This document shows positions 30,318 through 38,981 of a stretch of 64,000 bases of DNA, piece by piece. The notes below the pieces were generated by a model. That model had not been told where the DNA came from, searched no databases, and worked only from the letters and a program-made list of their open reading frames with translations. The DNA lies in NCBI RefSeq assembly GCF_007859675.1, contig NZ_CP042305.1:1-64000 (forward strand), in the 5' to 3' direction. How positions within the stretch are numbered: position 1 is the stretch's first letter; the number at the start of each line of letters is the position of its first letter. The DNA is from Humibacter ginsenosidimutans. Lineage in GTDB: Bacteria; Actinomycetota; Actinomycetes; Actinomycetales; Microbacteriaceae. Both the position numbers and the translations under genes were made by a program.

Positions 30318-31322
30318 GTGGACATCGACCTCAGCGTCTTGCGTCTGATGGAGCGCGAACGGGAGATCCCGTTCGACGAACTGGTGCAGATCATCGAGCA
30401 GGCGATCCTCACGGCCTACCTCAAGCACACCGACCAGGCGTCCCACAGACACAGCCAGGGTCACAGCGAGGAGTCGCCCGCCGCCCGCGTGCACCTCGAC
30501 CGCAAGACCGGCCATGTCACGGTGTACGTTCCCGAGTTCGACGACGACGGCAACATCGTCGGCGAGTCGGAGGACAGCCCGAGCGATTTCGGCCGCATCG
30601 CGGCGTTCGCGGCCAAGCAGGTGATCAACCAGCGACTGCGCGACATCCAGGATGACGCGGTGCTGGGTGAGTTCAAAGGTCGCGAGGGCGACGTGGTCGC
30701 CGGCGTCATCCAGCAGGGGCCCAACCCGCGCATGATCCACGTGGATCTGGGCAGCGTCGAGGCGATCCTGCCGCCCGAGGAACAGGTGCCGGGCGAGGAG
30801 TACACGCACGGGTCGCGCATCCGCGTGTACGTCACGAGCGTGTCCAAGGGGCCGAAGGGTCCGTCGATCACGGTGTCGCGCACGCATCCTGCGCTCGTGC
30901 GCAAGCTGTTCGCGCTCGAGGTGCCGGAGATCGCCAACGGAGTGGTCGAGATCGTGTCGCTGGCACGGGAGGCCGGGCACCGCACCAAGATCGCGGTGCG
31001 CGCCAACCAGCCGGGCGTGAACGCCAAGGGTGCGTGCATCGGCGAGCTCGGACAGCGCGTGCGCTCGGTCACCGCCGAGCTCAACAACGAGAAGATCGAC
31101 ATCGTCGACTACTCGCCCGACCTGGCCACGTTCGTCGCGAGCGCGCTGTCGCCCGCCAAGGTCACGCGTGCCTTCGTGGTCGACGAGTCGCTCAAGGCGG
31201 TGCGCGCTCTCGTGCCCGACTACCAGCTCTCGCTCGCGATCGGCAAGGAGGGCCAGAACGCCCGCCTCGCCGCCAAGCTGACCGGCGCGAAGATCGACAT
31301 CCAGCCCGACACCGCCGAATAG
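30318..31322 (+). CDS. nusA: Transcription termination/antitermination factor NusA
   Basis: 334 residues from GTG 30318, a normal actinobacterial length. The N-terminal RNA polymerase-binding domain opens DIDLSVLRLMEREREIPFDE, an S1 domain follows (GDVVAGVIQQGPNPRMIHVD), then two KH domains (ISREAG-like stretch as SLAREAGHRTKIAVR with GACIGELGQRVRSV, and the final SLAIGKEGQNARLAAKLTG). NusA binds RNA polymerase and nascent RNA to modulate pausing, termination and rRNA antitermination. The rimP gene that commonly precedes nusA is not found here; a ferritin-like pair takes its place. Confidence 0.95.
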   Translation: MDIDLSVLRLMEREREIPFDELVQIIEQAILTAYLKHTDQASHRHSQGHSEESPAARVHLDRKTGHVTVYVPEFDDDGNIVGESEDSPSDFGRIAAFAAKQVINQRLRDIQDDAVLGEFKGREGDVVAGVIQQGPNPRMIHVDLGSVEAILPPEEQVPGEEYTHGSRIRVYVTSVSKGPKGPSITVSRTHPALVRKLFALEVPEIANGVVEIVSLAREAGHRTKIAVRANQPGVNAKGACIGELGQRVRSVTAELNNEKIDIVDYSPDLATFVASALSPAKVTRAFVVDESLKAVRALVPDYQLSLAIGKEGQNARLAAKLTGAKIDIQPDTAE

Positions 31323-31536
31323 CGGTCTTCTGAAGAGCGGTCCTCGGGAACGGCGGCGCCCCGGCGATCCCCGGCGGAACAGCCGGTTCCGAAAACCGGA
31401 CGATGCAACGAGAACCGGAGCATTTCGCCGGTTTTCGAAGCGAGAGCGTCATCCCTCCGTTTTTCGGGACGGGTGGAGGCGGTCGTGCGAGCACGCTCGC
31501 ATCTGGTCCCCTCCTCCTTGGGGTAAGCTAGACGGC
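31323..31536. other. nusA-ylxR intergenic region with hairpins and a leaderless promoter
   Basis: Contains CCGGTT-CCGAA-AACCGG, and about 25 bases later GAACCGG facing CCGGTTTTC across a short loop, both possible terminator or processing hairpins. TAAGCT at 31524-31529 lies 7 nt before the GTG of ylxR at leaderless spacing. No protein-coding frame is seen. Confidence 0.5.
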
Positions 31537-31773
31537 GTGAGAACGTGCGTCGGATGCCGTTCCCGCGCTCCCCGGTCCTCTCTTCTGAGGGTTGTAGCCC
31601 GTGATTCGCAGCTCGTCGTCGACGAGCGTGCGCGGATGCCCGGGCGTGGCGCGTGGCTGCATCCGACTTCCGAGTGTCTCGAGAAAGCAATCCGGCGCAG
31701 AGCCTTCGGGCGAGCGCTTCGGGTCGACGGACCTCTGGACACCCGGCCACTAGAGAACAGGCTGAACGGCTAA
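31537..31773 (+). CDS. ylxR: YlxR family RNA-binding protein
   Basis: 78-residue protein of the DUF448/YlxR family. It has the hallmark start RTCVGCRSRAP, then LLRVVARD, and GRGAWLHPTSECLEKAIRRR carrying the GRGA(W/Y) motif. These small proteins bind RNA or the RNase P RNA in some bacteria, and the gene sits between nusA and infB almost universally. GTG start 7 nt after TAAGCT. The stop is followed by an 84-bp gap before infB. Confidence 0.93.
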   Translation: MRTCVGCRSRAPRSSLLRVVARDSQLVVDERARMPGRGAWLHPTSECLEKAIRRRAFGRALRVDGPLDTRPLENRLNG

Positions 31774-31857
31774 TGGACAACTGATGAGCGGCTCGAAATG
31801 AGACCCGTCCACCACTAAGGCTTGCCCCTGCTCGGGCAAGTCCCGAACAGGAGAATT

Positions 31858-34588
31858 GTGGCTGCAAAACCACGTGTACATGAGATCGCGAGCGAGCTCG
31901 GCGTCGACAGCAAGGTCGCACTCGCGAAGCTCAAGGAACTCGGCGAATTCGTCAAAGGACCGTCGTCGAGCATCGAGCCGCCCGTCGCGCGCAAGCTGAG
32001 GGCAGCCCTCGCCGCCGACGGCGCGAAGCCGGCCGCTGAGTCGGCGAAGCCGGTCGCGACGCCGGCGTCGAAGCAGGAGGGCACGCCCGCGACGGTTCCG
32101 GCCGGCGCCGCGGCGCCCAAGCCGAGCGCGCCCAGGCCCGCTCCGTCCCCCGCACCGAAGGCGAAGGCCGAAGCCGCGCCCGCTGCTCCCCAGCAGGCGG
32201 AGCCGAGCGCACCTGAGGCGAAGCCCGCGTCGAAGCCGGGTGACGCGTCCGCGCCGCGTCCCTCTGCGCCGCGTCCGGCCGGCTCGCCGCGTCCCGGCAA
32301 CAACCCGTTCGCGAGCTCGCAGGGCATGGGCCAGCGCCCGGCGGGAACACCGCGTCCCGGCAACAACCCGTTCGCGAGCTCGCAGGGCATGGGCCAGCGC
32401 CCGACGCCCGGCAACATCCCGCGTCCCCAGGCTCCCCGTCCCGGTTCGCCGCGTCCGGGTGGACCCCGTCCCGCCGGTGCAGGCGGTCGTGGTCCTCGTC
32501 CCGGCGGTGCAGGCGGCGGTCGTCCCGGCGGCTTCCAGCGCCCGGGTGGCGCAGGTGCAGGCACGGGTGCAGGCGGCTTCAACCGTCCGGGTGGCGGCTT
32601 CGGCGGCCCCCGCCCCGCAGGTGGCGGCGGCCGTGGCCGCGGCCCAGGCGGCGGCACCGCCGGTGCATTCGGTCGCGGTGGCGGCAAGAGCAAGGCTCGC
32701 AAGTCGAAGCGGACGAAGCGGCAAGAGTTCGAGATGCGGGAGGCCCCGTCGCTCGGCGGCGTGAGCGTTCCCCGCGGCGACGGCAACACCGTCATCCGAC
32801 TGCGTCGCGGAGCATCCATCAGCGACTTCGCCGACAAGATCGACGCCAGCCCCGGCAACCTCGTGACCGTGCTGTTCCACCTCGGTGAGATGGCGACGGC
32901 CACGGAGTCGCTCGACGAGGCGACGTTCGAGGTGCTCGGCGCCGAGCTGGGCTACAAGATCCAGGTCGTCTCGCCTGAAGACGAGGACAAGGAGCTGCTC
33001 GAGGGCTTCGACATCGATCTCGATGCCGAGCTCGAGGAGGAGTCCGACGAGGACCTCAGGGCGCGCCCGCCCGTGGTCACCGTCGTCGGCCACGTCGACC
33101 ACGGTAAGACCCGACTGCTCGACGCCATCCGCCAGACCAACGTCATCGCGGGCGAGGCCGGCGGCATCACGCAGCACATCGGTGCGTACCAGGTGTGGAC
33201 CGAGCACGACGGCAACGAGCGCGCCATCACCTTCATCGACACCCCTGGTCACGAGGCGTTCACCGCCATGCGTGCCCGCGGTGCGCAGGTCTCCGACATC
33301 GCGATCCTCGTGGTCGCGGCCGACGACGGCATCATGCCGCAGACCATCGAGGCGCTGAACCACATGCAGGCGGCCGACGTGCCGATCGTGGTCGCGGTGA
33401 ACAAGATCGACAAGCCGGACGCCAATCCGGCCAAGGTGCGCCAGCAGCTCACCGAGTTCGGCCTGGTGGCCGAGGAGTACGGCGGCGACACCATGTTCGT
33501 GGATGTCTCCGCTCGCGAGAACATCGGCATCGCCGACCTTCTCGACGCGGTGCTCCTGACCGCCGACGCCGGTCTCGACCTGCGCGCGAACCCCGACAAG
33601 GATGCCCGCGGCGTGGCCATCGAGGCCAAGCTCGACAAGGGCCGCGGTGCGGTGGCGACCGTGCTCATCCAGTCCGGAACGCTGCGCGTCGGCGACTCGA
33701 TCGTCGCGGGCACCGCCTACGGCCGCGTTCGCGCCATGCAGGACGAGAACGGCGACACCGTCGACGAGGCCCTCCCGTCACGCCCGGTGCAGGTGCAGGG
33801 TCTGTCGAGCGTTCCCCGCGCAGGCGACACCTTCCTCGTCACCGACGAGGACCGCACCGCCCGCCAGATCGCCGAGAAGCGCGAGGCCGCGGAGCGCAAC
33901 GCCCAGCTCGCCAAGGCGCGCAAGCGCATCAGCCTCGAGGACTTCACTCGCGCGCTGGAAGAGGGCAAGGTCGAGTCGCTCAACCTCATCATCAAGGGCG
34001 ATGTCTCCGGTGCCGTCGAGGCGCTGGAGGAGTCGCTGATGAAGATCGAGGTCGACGACAGCGTTCAGCTGCGCATCCTTCACCGTGGTGTCGGTGCGAT
34101 CACCGAGAGCGACATCGACCTCGCGACGATCGACAACGCGATCGTCATCGGGTTCAACGTGCGCCCCGACGTCAAGGCGCGCGAGCGTGCCGCCCGCGAG
34201 GGCATCGACGTGCGGTTCTACTCCGTCATCTACAACGCCATCGACGACATCGAGAACTCGCTCAAGGGCATGCTCAAGCCCGAGTACGAGGAGGTGCAGT
34301 CGGGTGTCGCCGAGATTCGCGAGGTGTTCCGCTCCCTCGAAGTTCGGCAACATCGCCGGTGTGTACGTGCGCAGCGGAACCATCACGCGCAACGCCAAGG
34401 CGCGGGTCATCCGCGACGGCGTGGTCGTGGGGGACAACCTCGCGATCGAGTCGCTGCGTCGGTTCAAAGACGACGTCACCGAGGTTCGGAGCGACTTCGA
34501 AGCCGGTATCGGCCTCGGCAAGTTCAACGACATCCAGGTCGGAGACGAGATCGAGACCATCGAGATGCGCGAGAAGCCGCGCGCTTAG
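31858..34588 (+). CDS. infB: Translation initiation factor IF-2, one indel
   Basis: GTPase that brings initiator tRNA to the 30S subunit. Start GTG 31858 with CAGGAGA upstream. The N-terminus [18 protein letters not shown] is followed by about 250 residues of Pro/Ala/Gly/Arg-rich linker including a 21-residue tandem repeat. The G domain starts near residue 411: [15 protein letters not shown] (G1), DTPGHEAF (G3) and NKID (G4). An extra C in the run at 34334-34336 breaks the frame after EVFRS; correcting it gives [13 protein letters not shown], then a stop at 34586-34588, for about 909 residues. This is a likely sequencing error in an essential gene. Confidence 0.95.
32287..32403 (+). repeat. 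63-bp period tandem repeat inside infB
   Basis: Two 54-bp identical stretches (32287-32340 and 32350-32403) repeat with a 63-bp period, encoding [17 protein letters not shown] twice in the disordered IF-2 linker. The reading frame is kept, so copy number can vary without harm. Confidence 0.85.
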
Positions 34589-34706
34589 TCTCGGTTTTCG
34601 AGACGGGTACCGGCCGGTACTCGGGAACGGGGTTCCCGCTCGGCATTCCCCTCAGGGGAAGAGAGCGGGGACCCCTACCCCGATTCCCCTGAGGGGAATG
34701 CCGAGC
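34589..34706 (+). terminator. Chain of strong hairpins between infB and rbfA
   Basis: Four inverted repeats follow the infB stop: GTCTCG-GTTTT-CGAGAC; the perfect palindrome GTACCGGCCGGTAC (34607-34620); GGGAAC-GGG-GTTCCC (34623-34637); and a 23-bp perfect stem made by 34638-34660 and 34684-34706 around a 23-nt loop that itself can pair CGGGG with CCCCG. Each arm of the large stem also contains a self-palindromic TTCCCCT/AGGGGAA. There is no T-run. It may be a terminator, attenuator or RNA-processing site between two translation genes. Confidence 0.6.
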
Positions 34707-34787
34707 ACGAACCCCTGAGTATCGCGTCGGTGGATGTGTTCAGCGGTGCGATCGCACGTGAGGGAAAAGAAGAGTTAGGGGAGAGGG

Positions 34788-35225
34788 ATGGCTGACGAGG
34801 CACGGGCGCGCAAGCTCGCCGACCGCATCAAGGAGGTCGTCGCCAAGAGGCTCGACAAGGGTCTTCGCGACCCGAGGCTCGGCTTCGTGACGATCACCGA
34901 CGTTCGCGTCACGGGCGATCTGCAGCACGCCAGCATCTTCTACACGGTGTACGGCACCGAGAAGGAGCGTTCCGACTCGGCCGCTGCCCTCAAGGCAGCG
35001 ACCGGGATGCTCCGCACAGAGGTGGGCCGCAACATCAACACCAGGCTCACCCCGTCGATCGAGTTCATCGCCGACGCCATCCCCGAGAACGCCGAGCACA
35101 TCGAGGGCCTGCTGCGGGAGGCTCAGGAGCGCGACGCGCAGGTGGCCGGCCTGGCGGCATCCGCGGAGTACGCCGGCGAGGAAGACCCGTACGTCAAGCC
35201 GCGCGAGCTCGACGACGAGGAGTGA
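34788..35225 (+). CDS. rbfA: Ribosome-binding factor A
   Basis: 145-residue small-subunit maturation factor with a KH-like fold. It reads ARKLADRIKEVVAKRL, then DPRLGFVTITDVRVTGDLQH, and LRTEVGRNINTRLTPSIEF, the RbfA signature with LRxxxGRxLxxRxxPxL. The C-terminal tail is acidic. Start ATG 34788 after GGGGAGAGGG. It has its own Shine-Dalgarno and is separated from infB by 199 bp of hairpin-rich sequence, unlike the tight coupling elsewhere in the window. Confidence 0.95.
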   Translation: MADEARARKLADRIKEVVAKRLDKGLRDPRLGFVTITDVRVTGDLQHASIFYTVYGTEKERSDSAAALKAATGMLRTEVGRNINTRLTPSIEFIADAIPENAEHIEGLLREAQERDAQVAGLAASAEYAGEEDPYVKPRELDDEE

Positions 35226-35232
35226 GCGCGAG

Positions 35233-35277
35233 CGCGTGACGGTCGACGCGCCCTGAGCGCTCGACAGCTGTCACGCG
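35233..35277. terminator. Hairpin between converging rbfA and a hypothetical gene
   Basis: GCGTGAC near 35233 pairs with GTCACGC near 35271, with inner GTCGA...TCGAC and GCGC pairing. It overlaps the end of the minus-strand gene and can serve as a two-way terminator. Confidence 0.4.
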
Positions 35278-36326
35278 ACCGGCAACCATTCTCCGGAGTC
35301 GGGAAGCCTGCTCCACGCGGTCGTCACTCCGCCGGGGACCGGGAGTTCGGAGAGCCAGACAGTCGTGTCCGGACTCCAGCCGGCGATCATCGTGGCGAAG
35401 TCGTCGCCGGTCGCCAAAGCGCGCCCGGCTGCGGCCAGATAGCACCCGACGGTCAAATGCACGGCGTCCGCCGTCTCTGCCACCGCGTTCCAGTCGGGGA
35501 TGACCCAGCGTTCGTTCGTTCCTGTTGCGCGGTACCAGTCGTGACGACGCGACGCGGTGACCTCGAGCGGGAACTCGCGGCACAGCGCCACCCAGTCGTC
35601 GGCGGTCCGAAGCTCGAGCGTCATGGGGGAGGCGGCCACTTCGGTGCTGTGCGCAAGGGCTTCGCCGAAGGAGTCCTCGACAAGATCGAATGCATCGGGC
35701 AGGTGTCCCACGGTCACCGGAACGCCCGTAGGCGTCGACCACCACGTGCCCGACCATGAAGCGTGCGGATCACGTGGGCGTTCGCGCCCGGCGCGTACTT
35801 CGTCGCTGTGCGTCTTCTGTGCCCATGCGGCGAGCGTCGCGCGCGGGTCGTGTTCGAGCCATGCCGCCGAGCCATCCCCGTCGATGCTCCACTGTCGTGC
35901 GGCCCGATCGCGCCACCACCAGTCGATCCCTTCGGTGGTGGCAAGCCGTGCAGCGAGCGGCCGCAGGGCGGTGCGTACCTCGGGATCGGCGGCCAGCACG
36001 TCCTCGCCGCTCGGCGGCTGCCAGTATGCTGCAGCGTCGACGGCAGCACGCAGTGCGGCTCGAGCATCCACCGTGGTCACTGCCGTCACGTGAGCGCTGT
36101 CGATCAGTGACGCGACGTCGTGCTGCGTCACCCGCTGAAGCTCCACAGCAGCCGCTTGATCGGCTGACGGTGCGCTTGAGTACACCCGCGAGCCGCTTTT
36201 GCCGGGATCGAGAACGGACGCGGCCTGGAAGACGGCGCGACCGACGTCTTCACATCGACTCGCGAGCTCGAGGCAGAGGCGTCGTCCCCGAGGACCATCG
36301 AGGAGCTCGTCTGCAGAGAAGGTCAC
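35271..36326 (-). CDS. Conserved hypothetical protein
   Basis: 351 residues from GTG 36326 (the open frame continues far upstream, but the neighbouring genes make that unlikely). The N-terminus reads TFSADELLDGPRGRRLCLEL, an actinobacterial pattern I have seen only in uncharacterised proteins. The middle is Ala/Asp-rich, the C-terminal half has many Trp residues (WWWRDRAARQW, TWWSTPTG, PDWNAVAETADAVHLTV). No signal peptide, membrane helix or known catalytic motif is visible. It lies converging with rbfA and next to a MazF remnant on the other strand. Function unknown. Confidence 0.6.
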   Translation of the reverse strand: MTFSADELLDGPRGRRLCLELASRCEDVGRAVFQAASVLDPGKSGSRVYSSAPSADQAAAVELQRVTQHDVASLIDSAHVTAVTTVDARAALRAAVDAAAYWQPPSGEDVLAADPEVRTALRPLAARLATTEGIDWWWRDRAARQWSIDGDGSAAWLEHDPRATLAAWAQKTHSDEVRAGRERPRDPHASWSGTWWSTPTGVPVTVGHLPDAFDLVEDSFGEALAHSTEVAASPMTLELRTADDWVALCREFPLEVTASRRHDWYRATGTNERWVIPDWNAVAETADAVHLTVGCYLAAAGRALATGDDFATMIAGWSPDTTVWLSELPVPGGVTTAWSRLPDSGEWLPVA

Positions 36327-36332
36327 CCGACC

Positions 36333-36545
36333 ATGGTGCCGCTGAACCGTGTCGCTGCGGAATATGCAACAGGACCGCAGGGTCGTGAGTCGTGCGCTGC
36401 CGAGCAGCTCGCCACGGACTCGAAGGCGCAGCCCGATCAGCTGCGGGCGGTCTCGATCGGGCGTCTGAAGCGTGCACTCGGCTGGGTCCCTGCGGAGCTC
36501 ACAGGTGAGCTCGATGAGGCGCTCCGCCTCCACCTCGCGCTCTGA
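36333..36545 (+). pseudogene. C-terminal remnant of a MazF/PemK-type toxin
   Basis: About 70 codons reading VPLNRVAAEYATGPQG, then LATDSKAQPDQLRAVSIGRL and ELTGELDEALRLHLAL. SKAxxxQ(L/I)RAVSxxRL and the closing LDEALRLHL are hallmarks of the C-terminal half of MazF-type mRNA interferases. The N-terminal half, with the RGDVWWVDL-like opening and catalytic Arg, is missing: directly upstream lies the start of the divergent hypothetical gene. No antitoxin gene is recognisable. This is a decayed toxin-antitoxin module, the second in the window. Confidence 0.65.
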
Positions 36546-36568
36546 GCAGCCCCTTGTTGGGCCGTCGC

Positions 36569-37513
36569 TCACACGAAGCGGATGCTCTGCTGCAACCGGG
36601 TGCGCACCTCGAACAGCGTGGTGCCGTCGGGGCGCGGGCTGTCGGCGACACCCGTGCGCAGCAGATGGGGGAGCACCGAGGACTGCACGGCCACGAGCGT
36701 CACGCCTCGGGAGCGCCCGACGACGATGATCGGCTGTTCGAGGTCGTCGTCGGGGAGCACGACGGCGGCGACGGTGAACCGCACACCCGTCGCGCGCCCC
36801 AGCGTCCGGGCGCGGCCCGCGAGCTCGTGCAGCGGTTGCCGCTCGAACCCTGATGCCTCGCCGCGCGGCACGAGGTCCCCACGTCGCACCGAGACCGGGG
36901 TCGCCCAGTCCTCCGACTGCACCGCGAACAGCCCTGTGGGTCCCAGCACCACGTGGTCGACCTTCTCGGTGCGCCCTGCGGCCGCGGCGGTGCGGCCCGT
37001 GGCATCCACGTCGTGCCACACGGTGTACCCGATGCCGAGCGTCGTGAGCGCGCGCGCAGTCGTCTCCTCGGCCACGGCATCCGCGAGCGCGTGCCTGATC
37101 TCGTGCGGTGCGGAGCGCACCAGGGCGGGGTCGTAGGGGTCGCGCAACGGCTCGCCGAGTCCGACCCACTCGCGCATCATGCTCAGGTACCGCTCGCGGG
37201 AGTACCCGCCCGGATGCCCGTACGTGCGCGTCTGCGGACGCGACGGCTGTTTGGGTGCCCGCGGCGGCTGCGGAGCCCAGGTGTGCGGCGTCTCGTGCGC
37301 GACGTTGCCCCTGTCGTACGCTGCGCGTGCCTCCGGAGTGCCGACGACGGTCCAGGCGTGCTGCACCGCGATGAAAAGGGCTTCGGTTCCGCCCGTGTCG
37401 GGATGCGCCTCACGCAGCATGCGTCGGTATGCCTTGCGCAGTTCCTCCTGGGTTGCAGAGGAAGGCACGCCGAGCACGTCGTACGGCGACGAGGAGAGCG
37501 GGCTGTCAGGCAT
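36569..37513 (-). CDS. J-domain protein with C-terminal NERD-like domain
   Basis: 314 residues. The N-terminal J domain is complete: SPYDVLGVPSSATQEELRKA, the HPD motif in REAHPDTGG, and AWTVVGTPEARAAYDRG. A Pro/Arg-rich linker follows (about 75-110), then a C-terminal part with DHVVLGPTGLFAVQSEDW, which resembles the core of NERD (nuclease-related) domains where a conserved GPxGVFVIDxK strand occurs. J domains recruit Hsp70 (DnaK); linkage to a NERD-like module is unusual outside actinobacteria. The NERD assignment is tentative. Confidence 0.75.
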   Translation of the reverse strand: MPDSPLSSSPYDVLGVPSSATQEELRKAYRRMLREAHPDTGGTEALFIAVQHAWTVVGTPEARAAYDRGNVAHETPHTWAPQPPRAPKQPSRPQTRTYGHPGGYSRERYLSMMREWVGLGEPLRDPYDPALVRSAPHEIRHALADAVAEETTARALTTLGIGYTVWHDVDATGRTAAAAGRTEKVDHVVLGPTGLFAVQSEDWATPVSVRRGDLVPRGEASGFERQPLHELAGRARTLGRATGVRFTVAAVVLPDDDLEQPIIVVGRSRGVTLVAVQSSVLPHLLRTGVADSPRPDGTTLFEVRTRLQQSIRFV

Positions 37514-37570
37514 CGAAGGGCAAGTGTATTCGCACGCGGCTGGTGTATCCGGCGAGGAGGCTGGTGGCGT

Positions 37571-38563
37571 CTACGCCGTCGCCGACATCTGCTCGCGGGG
37601 CACCGGCGTTCCGGCGAACGAGCGGCGGTAGGCGGTGGGGGCGACTCCGACCTCCCGCGTGAAATGGTGGCGGAACAGGGTGCCGCTTCCGAAGCCGCAC
37701 GACGCCGCGATCTCGTCGATCGGGGCATCCGTCGACTCCAGGAGCAGCCTGGCGTGCAGAACGCGTTGCGCCGTGAGCCACTGCATCGGCGTCACGCCCG
37801 TCTCGGCGACGAACCGCCTCGCGAACGTGCGCGTCGACATGTGCGCCCTCGCAGCCAACGCGGCCACGGAGTGCTGCTCGTGCAGGCGGTCGTTCATGAA
37901 CGCGATCACGTCGGCGAGCTCGTCGCAGTCGGGCTCGGGAACCGGGCGCGGAATGTATTGCCGCTGGCCGCCGTCGCGCTGCGGCGGCACGACCATGTTG
38001 CGGGCGATCACGTTGGCCACGGCGCTGCCCAGCTCACGCCGCACCAGGTGCAGGCTGGCGTCGATGCCGGCGGCGGTGCCCGCGCTCGTGATGATGTCGC
38101 CGTCGTCGACGAACAACACGTCTTCGTCGACTCTGGCGGTGGGATGCCTGCGCTGCAGGTCGGCCGCGTTCCTCCAGTGCGTGGTGCAGGGCCTGCCGTC
38201 GAGCAGGCCGGCCGCACCGAGCACGAAGGCTCCCGAGCAGGCACTCAGCATGATGGCACCGCGAGCAGCGGCTCGCTGCAGCGCCTCGATGAGCTCGGCC
38301 GGGTACTGGTCGTCCGGCCGGATGCCTGCGGCCGGCACCGCGACCACGTCGGCGTCGTCCATCGCGGAGAGGTCGAGCGGCGGAATGATCGCCGTGCCGA
38401 CCTGCGTGGTCACCGGTCGTCCTGCCTCGAGCCCGCAGACGCGGAAGTCGATGCGCGGGATGTCGGTGTACCAGCTGCGATCGAGCCCGAACACCTCGCC
38501 GAGCAGGCCGAACTCGAAGATCGCGAGGTCGTCGATCACGGGCACTGCAACGCTGCGCAACAT
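37571..38563 (-). CDS. GlxA-type transcriptional regulator (DJ-1/PfpI plus AraC HTH)
   Basis: 330 residues. The N-terminal DJ-1/PfpI-like domain (about 1-185) reads VIDDLAIFEFGLLGEVFG and has the nucleophile-elbow segment SACSGAFVLGAAGLLDG; DIITSAGTAAGIDASLHLVR follows. The C-terminal AraC domain has two helix-turn-helices: SVAALAARAHMSTRTFARRF and IDEIAASCGFGSGTLFRHHF. The class regulates diverse catabolic and stress genes. Two 23-bp direct repeats lie just upstream of its start, between it and the divergent small gene, and are the likely binding sites. Confidence 0.88.
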   Translation of the reverse strand: MLRSVAVPVIDDLAIFEFGLLGEVFGLDRSWYTDIPRIDFRVCGLEAGRPVTTQVGTAIIPPLDLSAMDDADVVAVPAAGIRPDDQYPAELIEALQRAAARGAIMLSACSGAFVLGAAGLLDGRPCTTHWRNAADLQRRHPTARVDEDVLFVDDGDIITSAGTAAGIDASLHLVRRELGSAVANVIARNMVVPPQRDGGQRQYIPRPVPEPDCDELADVIAFMNDRLHEQHSVAALAARAHMSTRTFARRFVAETGVTPMQWLTAQRVLHARLLLESTDAPIDEIAASCGFGSGTLFRHHFTREVGVAPTAYRRSFAGTPVPREQMSATA

Positions 38564-38571
38564 GAGTCAAC

Positions 38572-38633
38572 TCTAGTGGCGGAATCTTTGTGATGAGAGT
38601 CTGTCTGCCATCTAGTGGCCGAATATATGCGAT
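38572..38633. promoter_or_regulatory. Pair of 23-bp direct repeats, likely AraC-type operator
   Basis: Copies at 38572-38594 and 38611-38633 share TCTAGTGGC, GAAT and GAT blocks (19 of 23 identical) with a 39-bp period. Direct repeats in the gap between a GlxA-type regulator and a divergent gene are the expected arrangement for this family. Confidence 0.6.
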
Positions 38634-38648
38634 CGTAACGTGAGAGCC

Positions 38649-38888
38649 ATGACAGAGAACACGGCATCCGGGTCCGCATTCGTCGGTCGGTCGGGGAACG
38701 CGCACCGTGCGCTTCAGGGAATCGAGCACGGCTACGTCGCACCCGTCGACAGTCGTTCGCCTCGTGGGCGGTTCTCCCTGTGGACCTGGTTCTCGACGGC
38801 GCTCGAGCACAGCGGGCGCGTTGCCGACCGCGACACGGAGCGGGCCCATCGCGACCTGCAGGCCGCTCGGGATCGCTCGGAGTGGTGA
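38649..38888 (+). CDS. Small hypothetical protein
   Basis: 79 residues from ATG 38649 (GTG 38640 in frame). It reads TENTASGSAFVGRSGNAHRA, then SPRGRFSLWTWFSTALEHSG and an Arg/Asp-rich helical end. No motif is recognised. Its place directly downstream of the GlxA-type direct repeats, and divergent from that regulator, suggests it is controlled by it. Confidence 0.5.
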   Translation: MTENTASGSAFVGRSGNAHRALQGIEHGYVAPVDSRSPRGRFSLWTWFSTALEHSGRVADRDTERAHRDLQAARDRSEW

Positions 38889-38981
38889 GCCCGGAGTGCC
38901 CCCGTACGTGCACGGAGGTCGACGTGGGGTCGACAGTGACACGAATCGATTCGATCGGGGGCCGTCGGCGGGATAGCGTTG
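38889..38981. promoter_or_regulatory. Upstream region of the MFS gene with a 12-bp palindrome
   Basis: CGAATCGATTCG at 38942-38953 is a perfect palindrome. TAGCGT at 38974-38979 could be the -10 box of the following MFS gene. Confidence 0.35.

Noticed and set aside
32287..32403. CRISPR-like repeat
   Set aside because: Only two units, in frame inside infB, with 9-bp spacing; it is a protein-coding tandem repeat.
36327..37169. Upstream extension of the 35271-36326 hypothetical protein to 632 residues
   Set aside because: It overlaps the MazF remnant and lies inside the J-domain gene in another frame; its extra part is Arg-rich shadow sequence.
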